Assembly: GCA_013811765.1 (NCBI GenBank)
Contig: JACCUO010000206.1
Location: 1-7,474, forward strand
DNA from: Thermoleophilaceae bacterium
GTDB taxonomy: Bacteria > Actinomycetota > Thermoleophilia > Solirubrobacterales > Thermoleophilaceae
Reading direction: 5' to 3'
DNA length: 7,474 bases
The position numbers and the translations under genes are program-made. Shown here piece after piece: positions 1 through 6,240 of the stretch. Position 1 is the stretch's first letter. Every line of letters begins with the position of its first letter. The notes beneath the pieces are model-generated. The model worked only from the letters and a program-made list of their open reading frames with translations. It was not told the origin of the DNA and did not search any database.

Positions 1-494
1 GCGGTGCCGAGGCCGGCCGCGTTGGCCACCGAGAGCCCTGCGCCCACGGGGTGCCAGGCACCGGGCTCGACGGCGATCAGCGCCCCGCCGGGACGCAGGA
101 GCCGTGCGGCCTCGTCGAACACCGGCGCCAGCGGTCCCTGGAAGGCGAGGTGGTGCAGGACCAGGCGGTAGAGCACCACGTCGAAGGACCCCGGCTCGAG
201 CCCGAGCGCACCCGCCCGGCCGGCGAAGCCCGCCTCAAGCGTGCCCTCCTCGACCAACACACGGGGCTTCTCCTCCTCGAGCTCCACCCCGGTCATCTGC
301 CACCCGGGCCTCGGAAAGAGGTGGCGGCCGGGGTTCCACCCACACCCCACCGAGAGCACCTGGCCGCCCGTCAAGGGGAGGCGGCCCGCGAGCAGCTCGC
401 GCTCGCGCACCCGCGTGTGCTCGTAGTGAAGCTCCAGGGTGGCGGCGTCCGAGTGGCGATCCAGCAGGTTGTCCTCCCGGTAGGGCTCGCTCAC
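1..494 (-). CDS. Class I SAM-dependent methyltransferase (C-terminus cut by left window edge)
   Basis: The first 164 codons are visible, from a GTG start whose last two bases lie in the TGA stop of the upstream glycosyltransferase (GTGA overlap). A strong AGGAGG ribosome site stands 7 nt upstream. The visible protein has a Rossmann methyltransferase fold: motif I VLSVGCGWNPG (about residues 46-56), the acidic ribose-binding position at GVELEEE (E71), motif II/III FDVVLYRLVLHHL (104-116) and the post-core LLRPGGALIAVEPG (132-145). These match the Methyltransf_11/25-type superfamily, which uses S-adenosylmethionine. The acceptor cannot be told from sequence. As last visible gene of a polysaccharide export operon, it plausibly methylates a sugar residue or caps the chain end; that is inference. 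The protein continues beyond base 1, so its true length and any C-terminal domain are unknown. Confidence 0.88.
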   Translation of the reverse strand, partial: MSEPYREDNLLDRHSDAATLELHYEHTRVRERELLAGRLPLTGGQVLSVGCGWNPGRHLFPRPGWQMTGVELEEEKPRVLVEEGTLEAGFAGRAGALGLEPGSFDVVLYRLVLHHLAFQGPLAPVFDEAARLLRPGGALIAVEPGAWHPVGAGLSVANAAGLGT

Positions 495-1540
495 CCGAGC
501 GCCTCCTCCACCGCGTGAAGCGTCGCCGCAGCGGTGCGCTCGTAGGAGAACTGCTCGAGCCGCGCGCGGCCCCGGCGCGCGAGCTCCTCGCGCAGGCCGG
601 GGTCTCGCACGGCGAGCTCGAGCAGCTCGGCGGTCACGGCCACGTCCCCACCCGTGTCCCAGAGCACGGCGTCGCCCCCCACCTCCGGCATCGCGCCGGA
701 AGGACGGGCCACAACCGGCACCCCGAAGTGAAAGGCCTCGAGCAGGGGGACGGAGAAGCCCTCGTGCTCGGACATCGACAGCAGCACATCGGCCGCGCCG
801 TATGCCGCATTCAGATCGGGCTGGCTCAACCCGCCGGCGAAGGCGATCGCGGCGCCCGCGCCCGAGTCCGCTGCGATCTGCTCGAGCTGCAGACGGTAGG
901 AGGGGGAGAGCGGCTCGCCCACCACGAGCAGCCGGGCATCGGGGGCGCGCTCGGCGCGCCAGGCGGCGAACGCCGCGATGGCCAGATCGTGTCGCTTGTT
1001 CGGCGCGAGCCTGCTCACCACGAGCACGAGCGGCCCCGCCCCGGAAGCGGGAGGGGCGCCCCGCTCGGCCAGGCGTGCATCATCGAAGAGGATCGGCAGC
1101 GTGCGTGCGTGCGGCGCGCCCGCCTCGCGCAGCTCGGCGGTGTTGAAGTCGGAGTCCCCCACCGCGAGGTCGGCCGCGCGCGCGAAGCGGGGGAGCTGCA
1201 TCCGTCCCACGGCACAGGCCACGGCCACCCCCGCGTGGTGGTTCCACAGGTAACGGGGCGGCGTGACGTTGTGGTAGACGAGCAGCTTGGGATTGGGGAG
1301 CGCGAGCACCGGCAGCAGCTTGGACGAGTAGGCCGAATAGCGGATCACCACGAGGTCGCCCGGCTCGGCCCGCAACTCCTTGAGGAGCCGGAAGCCGGTG
1401 CGGGCGCGGGGGTCGACCGAGGCCGCGTAATCACCGCCCCCCAGGCCGCGCTCACGCAAGAGGCGCCGCCAGAGCACCCCCTGGACGCTCACGGCGTCGT
1501 AGGGGCCGGCGCTCGAGAGAACCTGGTGGACGGCGGTCAC
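491..1540 (-). CDS. GT4-type glycosyltransferase (GT-B fold), 349 aa
   Basis: A retaining GT-B glycosyltransferase of the GT4/Glycos_transf_1 kind. It would transfer a sugar from a nucleotide-sugar donor to the growing lipid-linked glycan at the cytoplasmic face. The N-terminal acceptor domain contains VYHNVTPPRYLW (about residues 88-99), a pattern I associate with GT4 enzymes of ABC-exported polysaccharide clusters. The C-terminal donor domain has VVSRLAPNKRHD (174-185, with Arg177 and Lys182 in the usual phosphate-binding places), DARLLVVGE (201-209) and the E-x7-E motif EGFSVPLLE (E260/E268), followed by GVPVVA. The frame is open for 77 further codons upstream, but that stretch overlaps the preceding gene and reads as low-complexity Arg/Gly/Pro. 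The GTG at 1540 overlaps the preceding TGA (GTGA) and gives a normal family length. Donor sugar is undetermined; mannose or rhamnose transfer would be typical of such clusters. Confidence 0.9.
   Translation of the reverse strand: MTAVHQVLSSAGPYDAVSVQGVLWRRLLRERGLGGGDYAASVDPRARTGFRLLKELRAEPGDLVVIRYSAYSSKLLPVLALPNPKLLVYHNVTPPRYLWNHHAGVAVACAVGRMQLPRFARAADLAVGDSDFNTAELREAGAPHARTLPILFDDARLAERGAPPASGAGPLVLVVSRLAPNKRHDLAIAAFAAWRAERAPDARLLVVGEPLSPSYRLQLEQIAADSGAGAAIAFAGGLSQPDLNAAYGAADVLLSMSEHEGFSVPLLEAFHFGVPVVARPSGAMPEVGGDAVLWDTGGDVAVTAELLELAVRDPGLREELARRGRARLEQFSYERTAAATLHAVEEALG
502..507 (-). promoter_or_regulatory. Strong Shine-Dalgarno (AGGAGG) for the methyltransferase
   Basis: On the minus strand the bases read AGGAGG, 7 nt before the GTG at 494. 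They lie inside the last codons (Glu-Glu-Ala) of the glycosyltransferase gene. This is the best ribosome site among the operon junctions and supports the GTG at 494 as the start. It suggests the methyltransferase can be initiated independently as well as by coupling. Confidence 0.75.
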
Positions 1541-1914
1541 CCGCCAGGGTCCCGCACGCGATCCGGGGGGGCCTCCTCGTCCGCGCCCATGCGCTCCTCG
1601 AGGCGGTCGAGGCGCGTGAGCAGCGCGATGTTGAAGCGCGTCTGGCGGGCTTCCAGCTCCACGAGGTACTGACGCAACAGGCGCGCCAGCAGCCGCTTGA
1701 AGAACGTCAGCGGAGCTCCGGCGCGCGAGGAGTAGAGGACCTCGTCGGCGTCGATCTCGATCACCGCCCACTCGGCCAGCTGCTCGCGGCTGGGCTCCCC
1801 GGCTGCGAGCGAAGAGTCAAGCGCGCCGCCCGGGGCTCCGGCATAGCCGCCCGCCGACCGGCGGCGCGCCACCTCTTCCTCGGCGCGGCTGAACGCGTCC
1901 TCCGGCGAGGTCAT
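1537..1914 (-). CDS. Small amphipathic-helix/coiled-coil protein of a polysaccharide export operon, 125 aa
   Basis: I do not recognise a named family. The ATG overlaps the stop of the Wzt gene (ATGA) and the TGA overlaps the next GTG, so this is a real operon member. Three parts are visible: an N-terminal charged helix (EDAFSRAEEEVARRRSAGGY, residues 5-24); a middle Ala/Gly/Ser/acidic stretch (25-63); and a basic amphipathic helix TFFKRLLARLLRQYL (70-84) running into a likely coiled coil (VELEARQTRFNIALLTRLDRL, about 85-105). There are no cysteines, signal peptide or true transmembrane segment. From memory, the same N-terminal 'arrrsaG.y' pattern and 'KRLLRRLLRxYL...Q..FN.al...L..L' pattern occur as leader regions on methyltransferases and glycosyltransferases in O-antigen-type clusters; here the module stands alone. 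By inference it may be a membrane-surface scaffold or chain-length adaptor linking Wzt with the glycosyltransferase or methyltransferase. Confidence 0.8.
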   Translation of the reverse strand: MTSPEDAFSRAEEEVARRRSAGGYAGAPGGALDSSLAAGEPSREQLAEWAVIEIDADEVLYSSRAGAPLTFFKRLLARLLRQYLVELEARQTRFNIALLTRLDRLEERMGADEEAPPDRVRDPGG

Positions 1915-3110
1915 CGCGGCACCGCCTCGCCGGCGCGCCCCGACACGGTCCAGGCCCCGCGCAGGTCGGCGACCCCCTCCCCCTCCGGGGTCTGCGCCAC
2001 CGAGAAGTGCGCGATCCGGTCGAGCAGCCCACCCCCGGGAGCGTCCTGGTCAAACACGCCGACAGCCAGGTCGTAGTCACCCCCGAGCAGCGCAAGGCGC
2101 TCCACGGCGAAGCTCACCTCGACGGTCCCGTCCACCCGCCCGAGCGCGGTCTCCGTGCGAAAGCAGAGCGCCCCATGGGCGTCACGCACCTCGAGCGCCG
2201 CCACCGCCCGATCGGCGGGTTGGACGCAGTCGACCTCGAGCGCGACGGTCAAGCGCTCACCCGTGCGGAACATGTGACGCCGGCGCCCCTGCGCGTCCTG
2301 CAGCTCCAGCTCCGCTATCTCGAGATCCGCGCGCCGATCCCCGGGGCGCACGCTGCGTGATGCACCCTCCGTCGTCCCGAGCAGACGGTGGTAGAAGAGC
2401 AGGCCCTCCGGCACCTCCCCGTCGTATGCCACCTTGCCCCCGTCGAAGACCACGAGCCGGCGGCACACGCGCTCGATCGCCATCGGGTCGTGGGACACCA
2501 GCACGAGCGTGGCGCCCGCCTCCATCCGCTCGGACACGCGCGCCAGGCACTTGCGCTGGAAGGACTCGTCGCCCACGGCCAGGATCTCGTCGATCAGCAT
2601 CACGTCCGCGTCCAGGTGGGCCACGATCGAGAAGCCCAGGCGCAGTTGCATGCCCGCGGAGTAGGCCTTCACCGGCGCGTGAATGAACTCGCCGAGCTCC
2701 GAGAACTCCACGATCGCCTCGATCCGCTCTTCCATCTCGCGCCGGCCAAACCCGTGCAGGGCGCCGTTCAGGTAGATGTTCTCGCGGCCACTGAACTCCT
2801 CGCCGAAGCCGGCGCCGAGCTCGAGCAGCGACACCGTGCGCCCCCCACACTCCGCCCGACCGGAGTCAAGCGGGACGATGCCGGCAAGGCAGCGCAGGGT
2901 CGATGTCTTGCCCGCCCCGTTGCGGCCCACGAGGCCCACCGCCTCGCCCGGCTCCACGCGCAGGTCCACCCCGTCGAGAGCGGTCACGACCGTGCGCTTG
3001 GCGTGCCCGCCACGGATGAACAGCTCCTTCAGCGTGCGGCTGTGCTCGTGGCGCAGGCTGAACGAGCGGGTGGCGCCCTCCAGCACGATCTCGCCGGGTC
3101 GCGGGCTCAC
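1911..3110 (-). CDS. wzt: ABC transporter ATPase for polysaccharide export with C-terminal Wzt-like domain, 399 aa
   Basis: The cytoplasmic nucleotide-binding subunit of an O-antigen/teichoic-acid-type exporter, partner of the adjacent Wzm-like permease. Walker A is GRNGAGKT (residues 62-69). The LELGAGFGEEFSGRENIYLNG segment (97-117) is typical of Wzt/TagH ATPases. The signature is YSAGMQ (150-155) rather than LSGGQ, as usual in this subfamily. Walker B is VMLIDE (170-175) and the switch His is H207 in LVSHD. After about residue 255 comes a beta-rich domain (about 262-372) with the order seen in Wzt C-terminal carbohydrate-binding domains: ELELQDAQG, FRTGERLTVALEV, then YDLAVGVFDQD near the end. 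In Wzt from O9a-type E. coli this domain recognises the modified chain end, so a terminal modification made by a neighbouring enzyme is plausible here. The start is the GTG overlapping the permease TGA; 56 upstream in-frame codons lie inside the permease gene and look non-coding. Confidence 0.93.
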   Translation of the reverse strand: MSPRPGEIVLEGATRSFSLRHEHSRTLKELFIRGGHAKRTVVTALDGVDLRVEPGEAVGLVGRNGAGKTSTLRCLAGIVPLDSGRAECGGRTVSLLELGAGFGEEFSGRENIYLNGALHGFGRREMEERIEAIVEFSELGEFIHAPVKAYSAGMQLRLGFSIVAHLDADVMLIDEILAVGDESFQRKCLARVSERMEAGATLVLVSHDPMAIERVCRRLVVFDGGKVAYDGEVPEGLLFYHRLLGTTEGASRSVRPGDRRADLEIAELELQDAQGRRRHMFRTGERLTVALEVDCVQPADRAVAALEVRDAHGALCFRTETALGRVDGTVEVSFAVERLALLGGDYDLAVGVFDQDAPGGGLLDRIAHFSVAQTPEGEGVADLRGAWTVSGRAGEAVPR

Positions 3111-3886
3111 AGCAGCACCGCCAGGTCGCGCCCCATGCGCCGGAAGAGCACCAGCCCGACGATCAGCGCGCCTCCGCCCACGCCCAACAGGTAGGCGAGG
3201 TTGGCCACGGTGGGCGCCGCACCCGCGAAGAGCACGTCTCGCACGGCCTCGATGAAGGGCGCCACGGGGTTGCCCCACTGCAGCAGGTCACCGAGCCAAG
3301 GGTGCTCGCCCACACCCGGCATCTTCTCCACCGGCAGGAAGATCGGCGTGAGGAAGAACCACGGCAGCAGCGCCGCCGCCAGCACCGGCTCGACATCGCG
3401 AAAATGGGCGTGCAGCACGGACACCACGAGCGAGGCGCCGAGCACGAACGCAAACAGGAGCACCACGATCACCGGCAGCAGCGCCAGCGCCGGGTCGAGC
3501 GAGTCGCGCATGAGGAGCGCCACCGGCGCCACCACCGCCAGCATCACCAGGAAGGTGAAGAGCTGAACGGTGGCAACCGACGCGGGGATCGACTCCCGCG
3601 GAAAGCGCACCTTCTTGACCAGCGACCCGTTCAGCACGAGGCTCGGAGCCGCGGACAGGAGCGCCTGCGAGAAGAAGACCCAGACGATCAGTCCCACCAG
3701 CAGGAACAACGGGTAGTCCTCGATGCCGCCCGCCACCTTGAGCAGGACCGAGAACACGAGCGCGTAGGCGCCCATGAGCACGAGCGGGTTGACGAAGTAC
3801 CAGAGCACCCCGAGGGCGGACCCCTTGTACTTCTGTCGCAGCTCTCGTCGCACCATCTGCTCGAAGAGGAAGCGGTAGCGGCGCAC
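3107..3886 (-). CDS. wzm: ABC transporter permease for polysaccharide export (Wzm-like), 259 aa
   Basis: The membrane subunit of an ABC-2 type exporter that moves undecaprenyl-linked polysaccharide across the cytoplasmic membrane. The N-terminal cytoplasmic segment RRYRFLFEQMVRRELRQKYKGS (2-23) leads into the conserved ALGVLWYFVNPL. Six hydrophobic segments are visible near residues 31-50, 58-78, 105-126, 134-158, 166-186 and 228-248. Family landmarks include KKVRFPRE (91-98), HFRDVEP (161-167), and QWGNPVAPF (203-211) before the last segment. Length matches typical Wzm proteins. The frame is open to base 4069, but that extension would overlap the divergent methyltransferase gene. The GTG at 3886 gives the normal N-terminus; ATG at 3856 is a less likely alternative that would cut the amphipathic helix. 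It is first gene of the operon and overlaps the ATPase start by four bases. Confidence 0.93.
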   Translation of the reverse strand: MRRYRFLFEQMVRRELRQKYKGSALGVLWYFVNPLVLMGAYALVFSVLLKVAGGIEDYPLFLLVGLIVWVFFSQALLSAAPSLVLNGSLVKKVRFPRESIPASVATVQLFTFLVMLAVVAPVALLMRDSLDPALALLPVIVVLLFAFVLGASLVVSVLHAHFRDVEPVLAAALLPWFFLTPIFLPVEKMPGVGEHPWLGDLLQWGNPVAPFIEAVRDVLFAGAAPTVANLAYLLGVGGGALIVGLVLFRRMGRDLAVLL

Positions 3887-3894
3887 TCCCGGAG

Positions 3895-3900
3895 AGACTA
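3895..3900 (-). promoter_or_regulatory. -10-like box (TAGTCT) for the wzm/wzt operon
   Basis: On the minus strand TAGTCT fits TANNNT. Only eight bases separate it from the GTG at 3886, so transcription would begin at or within a base or two of the start codon. No convincing -35 or Shine-Dalgarno is seen. This is a prediction from position and motif only. Confidence 0.45.
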
Positions 3901-3966
3901 GAGTCCCGGCCGGTGCGCAGACCCGCTCCGGGCGATCGACAGCCGGGCGCTGCGCCGAGGCTTGGG

Positions 3967-3972
3967 TAGAGT
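3967..3972 (+). promoter_or_regulatory. -10 box (TAGAGT) placed for a leaderless transcript
   Basis: TAGAGT fits TANNNT and lies exactly six bases before the ATG at 3979, the spacing expected when the A of ATG is the transcription start. No Shine-Dalgarno is present. The same eight bases, TAGAGTCC, occur also at 3899-3906. No clear -35 hexamer was found, which is common for leaderless actinobacterial promoters. Confidence 0.6.
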
Positions 3973-3978
3973 CCGCCG

Positions 3979-4614
3979 ATGGCCGGCAACGCAGACCCCG
4001 GCGTCTATTCCACCGCAGTACGCCCCGGTCTGCGCACCCGTCTGGCCGATCCACTGGCCCGCCGCGCACGGCGCCGGCGCCGTGCGCTCTACCTCGAGCT
4101 GGCGCGCCCGCAGCCCCAGGAGACCGTGGCCGACATCGGCTGCGGCAGCATGGGCCTCATCACCCTCGACGTGCCCGGGCAGATCACCGGGGTGGACCGC
4201 GCCGCGCGGCCCGGTTACGCGGGAGAGGGGTTTGTGCAGGCCGAGGCCCAGCAGCTCCCGTTCGGCGACGACGACTTCGACATCGTCTACTCCAACTCGC
4301 TGATCGAGCACCTGCCGCCGGCCGACCGGCCGCGCGCCGCGGCGGAGATGGCCCGCGTGGGCCGCCGGCTCTTCGTGCAAACGCCCAACCGCTGGTTTCC
4401 GATCGAGCCCCACGCGCTGCTCCCACTCGTGCACTGGCTGCCGCGCGCACTTGGCCGGCGCCTCTGGCCGCTCGGCGTGACGGGCGACAGCTTCGACGAG
4501 ATCCGGCTGCTCACCGCCGGCGAGCTGCGAGGCCTCTTCCCCGGGGCGCGGATCGCCCGCGAGCGGGTGGGCCCGCTCACCAAGTCGCTGATCGCCTACA
4601 TCCCTCCGGAGTGA
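3979..4614 (+). CDS. Class I SAM-dependent methyltransferase, 211 aa
   Basis: A small Methyltransf_11-type enzyme that would use S-adenosylmethionine. Motif I is VADIGCGSMG (about residues 50-59), the acidic position after strand 2 is D73 in GVDR, AEAQQLPF marks the motif II region (about 88-95), and DFDIVYSNSLIEHL (about 99-112) is motif III with the following helix. The stretch MARVGRRLFVQTPNRWFPIEPH (about 124-145) resembles methyltransferases that act on large or lipid-linked substrates; the NRWFPIEPH segment is shared by many cell-envelope cluster enzymes. A run of basic residues (ARRARRRRRA, about 28-37) precedes the catalytic core and could bind membrane phospholipid. It is divergent from the wzm/wzt operon and convergent with the sugar transferase, so it is probably a one-gene unit belonging to the same polysaccharide locus. 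The substrate is not known. The ATG is supported by a leaderless-type -10 box rather than a ribosome site. Confidence 0.88.
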   Translation: MAGNADPGVYSTAVRPGLRTRLADPLARRARRRRRALYLELARPQPQETVADIGCGSMGLITLDVPGQITGVDRAARPGYAGEGFVQAEAQQLPFGDDDFDIVYSNSLIEHLPPADRPRAAAEMARVGRRLFVQTPNRWFPIEPHALLPLVHWLPRALGRRLWPLGVTGDSFDEIRLLTAGELRGLFPGARIARERVGPLTKSLIAYIPPE

Positions 4615-4637
4615 GCGAGGATGTCGGTGCGGTGGGT

Positions 4638-4663
4638 GCGCTCCTCCCGCGCTCGCGGGGCGC
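4638..4663. terminator. GC-rich hairpin between convergent genes (possible bidirectional terminator)
   Basis: CCCGC and GCGGG (4646-4650 and 4655-4659) can pair around a four-base loop, flanked by GCGC on both sides (4638-4641 and 4660-4663) that could extend the stem with a bulge. It sits in the 48-bp gap between two convergent genes and touches the TAG stop of the sugar transferase. No T-tract follows on either strand, so intrinsic termination is uncertain. Confidence 0.3.
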
Positions 4664-6159
4664 TACCAGGCCCCGTGGCTCTTCACCACGGCGGGCACGG
4701 TCTTCAGCAGGATCGTCAGGTCAAGGCCCACCGACCATCGCTCGAGGTAGAGGAAGTCGAGGCGCACGAGCTCGTCGAAGTCGAGCTCGGACCGGCCCGA
4801 GACCTGCCACAGGCCGGTCAGGCCCGGCAGCACCAGGTAGCGCTTACGGTGCCAGCCCTCCAGGCGGTCATAGTCCCGCTGGGGCAGCGGGCGCGGGCCC
4901 ACCAGCGACATCTCCCCGCGCAGCACGTTGAAGAGCTGGGGCAGCTCGTCGAGCGACCAGCGGCGCAGAAACGCGCCCACGCGGGTGATTCGCGGATCGG
5001 AGCGGATCTTGAAGATCGCTCCCCCGGCCTCGTTGTGCTCCTCGAGCCCGTCCTGCATACCCTCGGCACCCTCGCGCATCGTGCGGAACTTCAGGCAGGC
5101 AAACGGCCGTCCGCCGATTCCGGGGCGCATCGAGCGGAAGAGCACGGCCCCGCGCGAGTCGAGCCGCACGGCGAGAGCGATCAGCGCCATCACGGGCGAG
5201 AGCAGCATCAGGATCACGAGGGTGCCCACGAAGTCGAAGGTTCGCTTCACCACGAAGTCGATCCCCTCGAACACCGGCGGCTTGAGCTCGAACAGCGGCA
5301 ACGACTGTCCGGGCACGAACTCCACCCGATCCATCAGGATCTCCATCGTGGACGGGGCCACGCGCACGCGGATGCCGTGGCGGTGGCAGCGATCCACCAG
5401 GTCGACCGCCTGCTCCTGGGGGAAGGCGGGGTCGGCGATCAGCACCTCGTCGATGCTGTCGAAGTGGCGCTCCAGGCCGGCGAGCGTCCCGAAGTCGCGG
5501 ATGCCGTCGCTGGTGCGGGGGGTCAGCGACACGTAGCCAAAGGGCTCGATCTCCGAGCTGTCGCGCAGCGCGTGGGCCACGGCGTCGATGTGCGAGCCCG
5601 AACCCACCAGCACCGCGCGCCGCCGGTAGCCCGCGGCCCGCAGGAGCGCGCCGCTGACGCGTTCAAAGAGGAAGCGAAACGACGGTATGTAGATCAGGGC
5701 GAACGACAGCGAGCCGTAGAAGACGTAGTAGGAGGAGAAGTCCGCGCCCTCGATCACCGCGTAGAGGGCGATCACCAGGGTGACCTGGAGGAGCGAGGAG
5801 ATCAACGTTGCGAGCCCGGGGCGCTGGGCACGCTCCCGGTAGAGGCGTGAGCGCGCGAACAGCAGCAGCATCACGAGGCAGGCGAGCGGCGCCACGTCCT
5901 TCGCCTGCCCATAGGTGCGCCCGAGAACGTCGGGGGAGACCACGAGCGTCTTGATCGCGAGCGCCGTCCAGATGGCCATGAACATGCCGAGCACGTCGAG
6001 CAGGGCCAGCGTTACCACGCGGCCTCCTCGCCGGAGGGTCTCGAAGCGCAGGAGGCCACCGAGCATCGGAACGCTGCCGGCGCGGACATCCCGGCTGGGG
6101 AGCTCGACCGGCTCCGCCGGCTTTACCTCCCTCAGCTCTCTCGCCAAACCGTTGCCCAT
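4663..6159 (-). CDS. Polyprenyl-phosphate sugar-1-phosphate transferase (initiating enzyme of polysaccharide synthesis), 498 aa
   Basis: A member of the WbaP/WcaJ/CpsE superfamily that transfers a sugar-1-phosphate from a nucleotide sugar to undecaprenyl phosphate, the first committed membrane step. Four hydrophobic segments lie near residues 46-70, 89-102, 118-137 and 144-165. They are followed by a CoA-binding-like Rossmann domain (about 180-272, starting RAVLVGSGSHIDAV). A membrane-inserting helix (VGTLVILMLLSPVMALIALA, 311-330) opens the catalytic Bac_transf domain (about 304-491). Catalytic-domain signatures are KRTFDF (305-310), CLKFRTM (355-361), the Asp-Glu pair in SLDELPQ (D404/E405), MSLVGPRP (417-424) and PGLTGLWQVSGR (445-456). 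The frame is open 51 codons further upstream, but ATG at 6159 has AGGT 7 nt before it and gives the usual length. The sugar (Glc, Gal, GlcNAc and so on) cannot be decided from sequence. It is separated from the exporter operon but convergent with the methyltransferase at 3979. Confidence 0.93.
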   Translation of the reverse strand: MGNGLARELREVKPAEPVELPSRDVRAGSVPMLGGLLRFETLRRGGRVVTLALLDVLGMFMAIWTALAIKTLVVSPDVLGRTYGQAKDVAPLACLVMLLLFARSRLYRERAQRPGLATLISSLLQVTLVIALYAVIEGADFSSYYVFYGSLSFALIYIPSFRFLFERVSGALLRAAGYRRRAVLVGSGSHIDAVAHALRDSSEIEPFGYVSLTPRTSDGIRDFGTLAGLERHFDSIDEVLIADPAFPQEQAVDLVDRCHRHGIRVRVAPSTMEILMDRVEFVPGQSLPLFELKPPVFEGIDFVVKRTFDFVGTLVILMLLSPVMALIALAVRLDSRGAVLFRSMRPGIGGRPFACLKFRTMREGAEGMQDGLEEHNEAGGAIFKIRSDPRITRVGAFLRRWSLDELPQLFNVLRGEMSLVGPRPLPQRDYDRLEGWHRKRYLVLPGLTGLWQVSGRSELDFDELVRLDFLYLERWSVGLDLTILLKTVPAVVKSHGAW

Positions 6160-6166
6160 GAGTGTG

Positions 6167-6170
6167 ACCT
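6167..6170 (-). promoter_or_regulatory. Shine-Dalgarno (AGGT) for the sugar transferase
   Basis: On the minus strand AGGT lies 7 nt before the ATG at 6159. It is short, but it is the only good match near any candidate start of this gene and it decides against the 51-codon upstream extension. Confidence 0.55.
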
Positions 6171-6182
6171 GCGCGGGGTACG

Positions 6183-6208
6183 CGCGGTTCCCTGCTCCCC
6201 CAACCGCG
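6183..6208 (-). promoter_or_regulatory. Hairpin in the predicted 5' leader of the sugar transferase
   Basis: A perfect 7-bp inverted repeat, CGCGGTT/AACCGCG (6183-6189 and 6202-6208), encloses a 12-base loop that is all purine except one C in the minus-strand RNA. It falls between the predicted -10 box (6219-6224) and the ribosome site (6167-6170), so it would be in the mRNA leader. It could be an RNA structure or a protein operator; nothing in the sequence decides between them. Confidence 0.4.
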
Positions 6209-6218
6209 ATGCGGGGCC

Positions 6219-6224
6219 AATGTA
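6219..6224 (-). promoter_or_regulatory. -10-like box (TACATT) for the sugar transferase
   Basis: On the minus strand TACATT fits TANNNT. It would start a transcript near 6211-6213 with a leader of about 50 nt. No good -35 hexamer is seen 16-18 bp upstream. It is the best A/T-rich candidate in this otherwise GC-rich gap. Confidence 0.35.
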
Positions 6225-6240
6225 GCGCTGTCGCCCGGAC

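Noticed and set aside
104..1672. 522-codon open frame on the plus strand
   Set aside because: It lies antisense to the glycosyltransferase, the small operon protein and part of the methyltransferase, all with clear motifs or tight operon junctions. Its product is Arg/Gly/Pro/His-rich with no domain. Long antisense frames are expected at this GC content.
1541..1771. N-terminal extension of the glycosyltransferase by 77 residues
   Set aside because: The extension overlaps the whole C-terminal half of the small protein and reads as Arg/Gly/Pro low complexity. The GTGA junction at 1537-1540 gives a normal GT4 length.
2388..3194. 268-codon open frame on the plus strand
   Set aside because: It is antisense to the Wzt ATPase, whose Walker and signature motifs fix the coding strand.
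3887..4069. N-terminal extension of the permease by 61 residues
   Set aside because: It would run through the divergent promoter region and into the methyltransferase gene, and Wzm proteins begin near the RRYRFLF segment.
4621..5850. 409-codon open frame on the plus strand
   Set aside because: It is antisense to the sugar transferase catalytic and CoA-binding-like domains and is rich in His/Gln/Arg/Glu with no recognisable fold.
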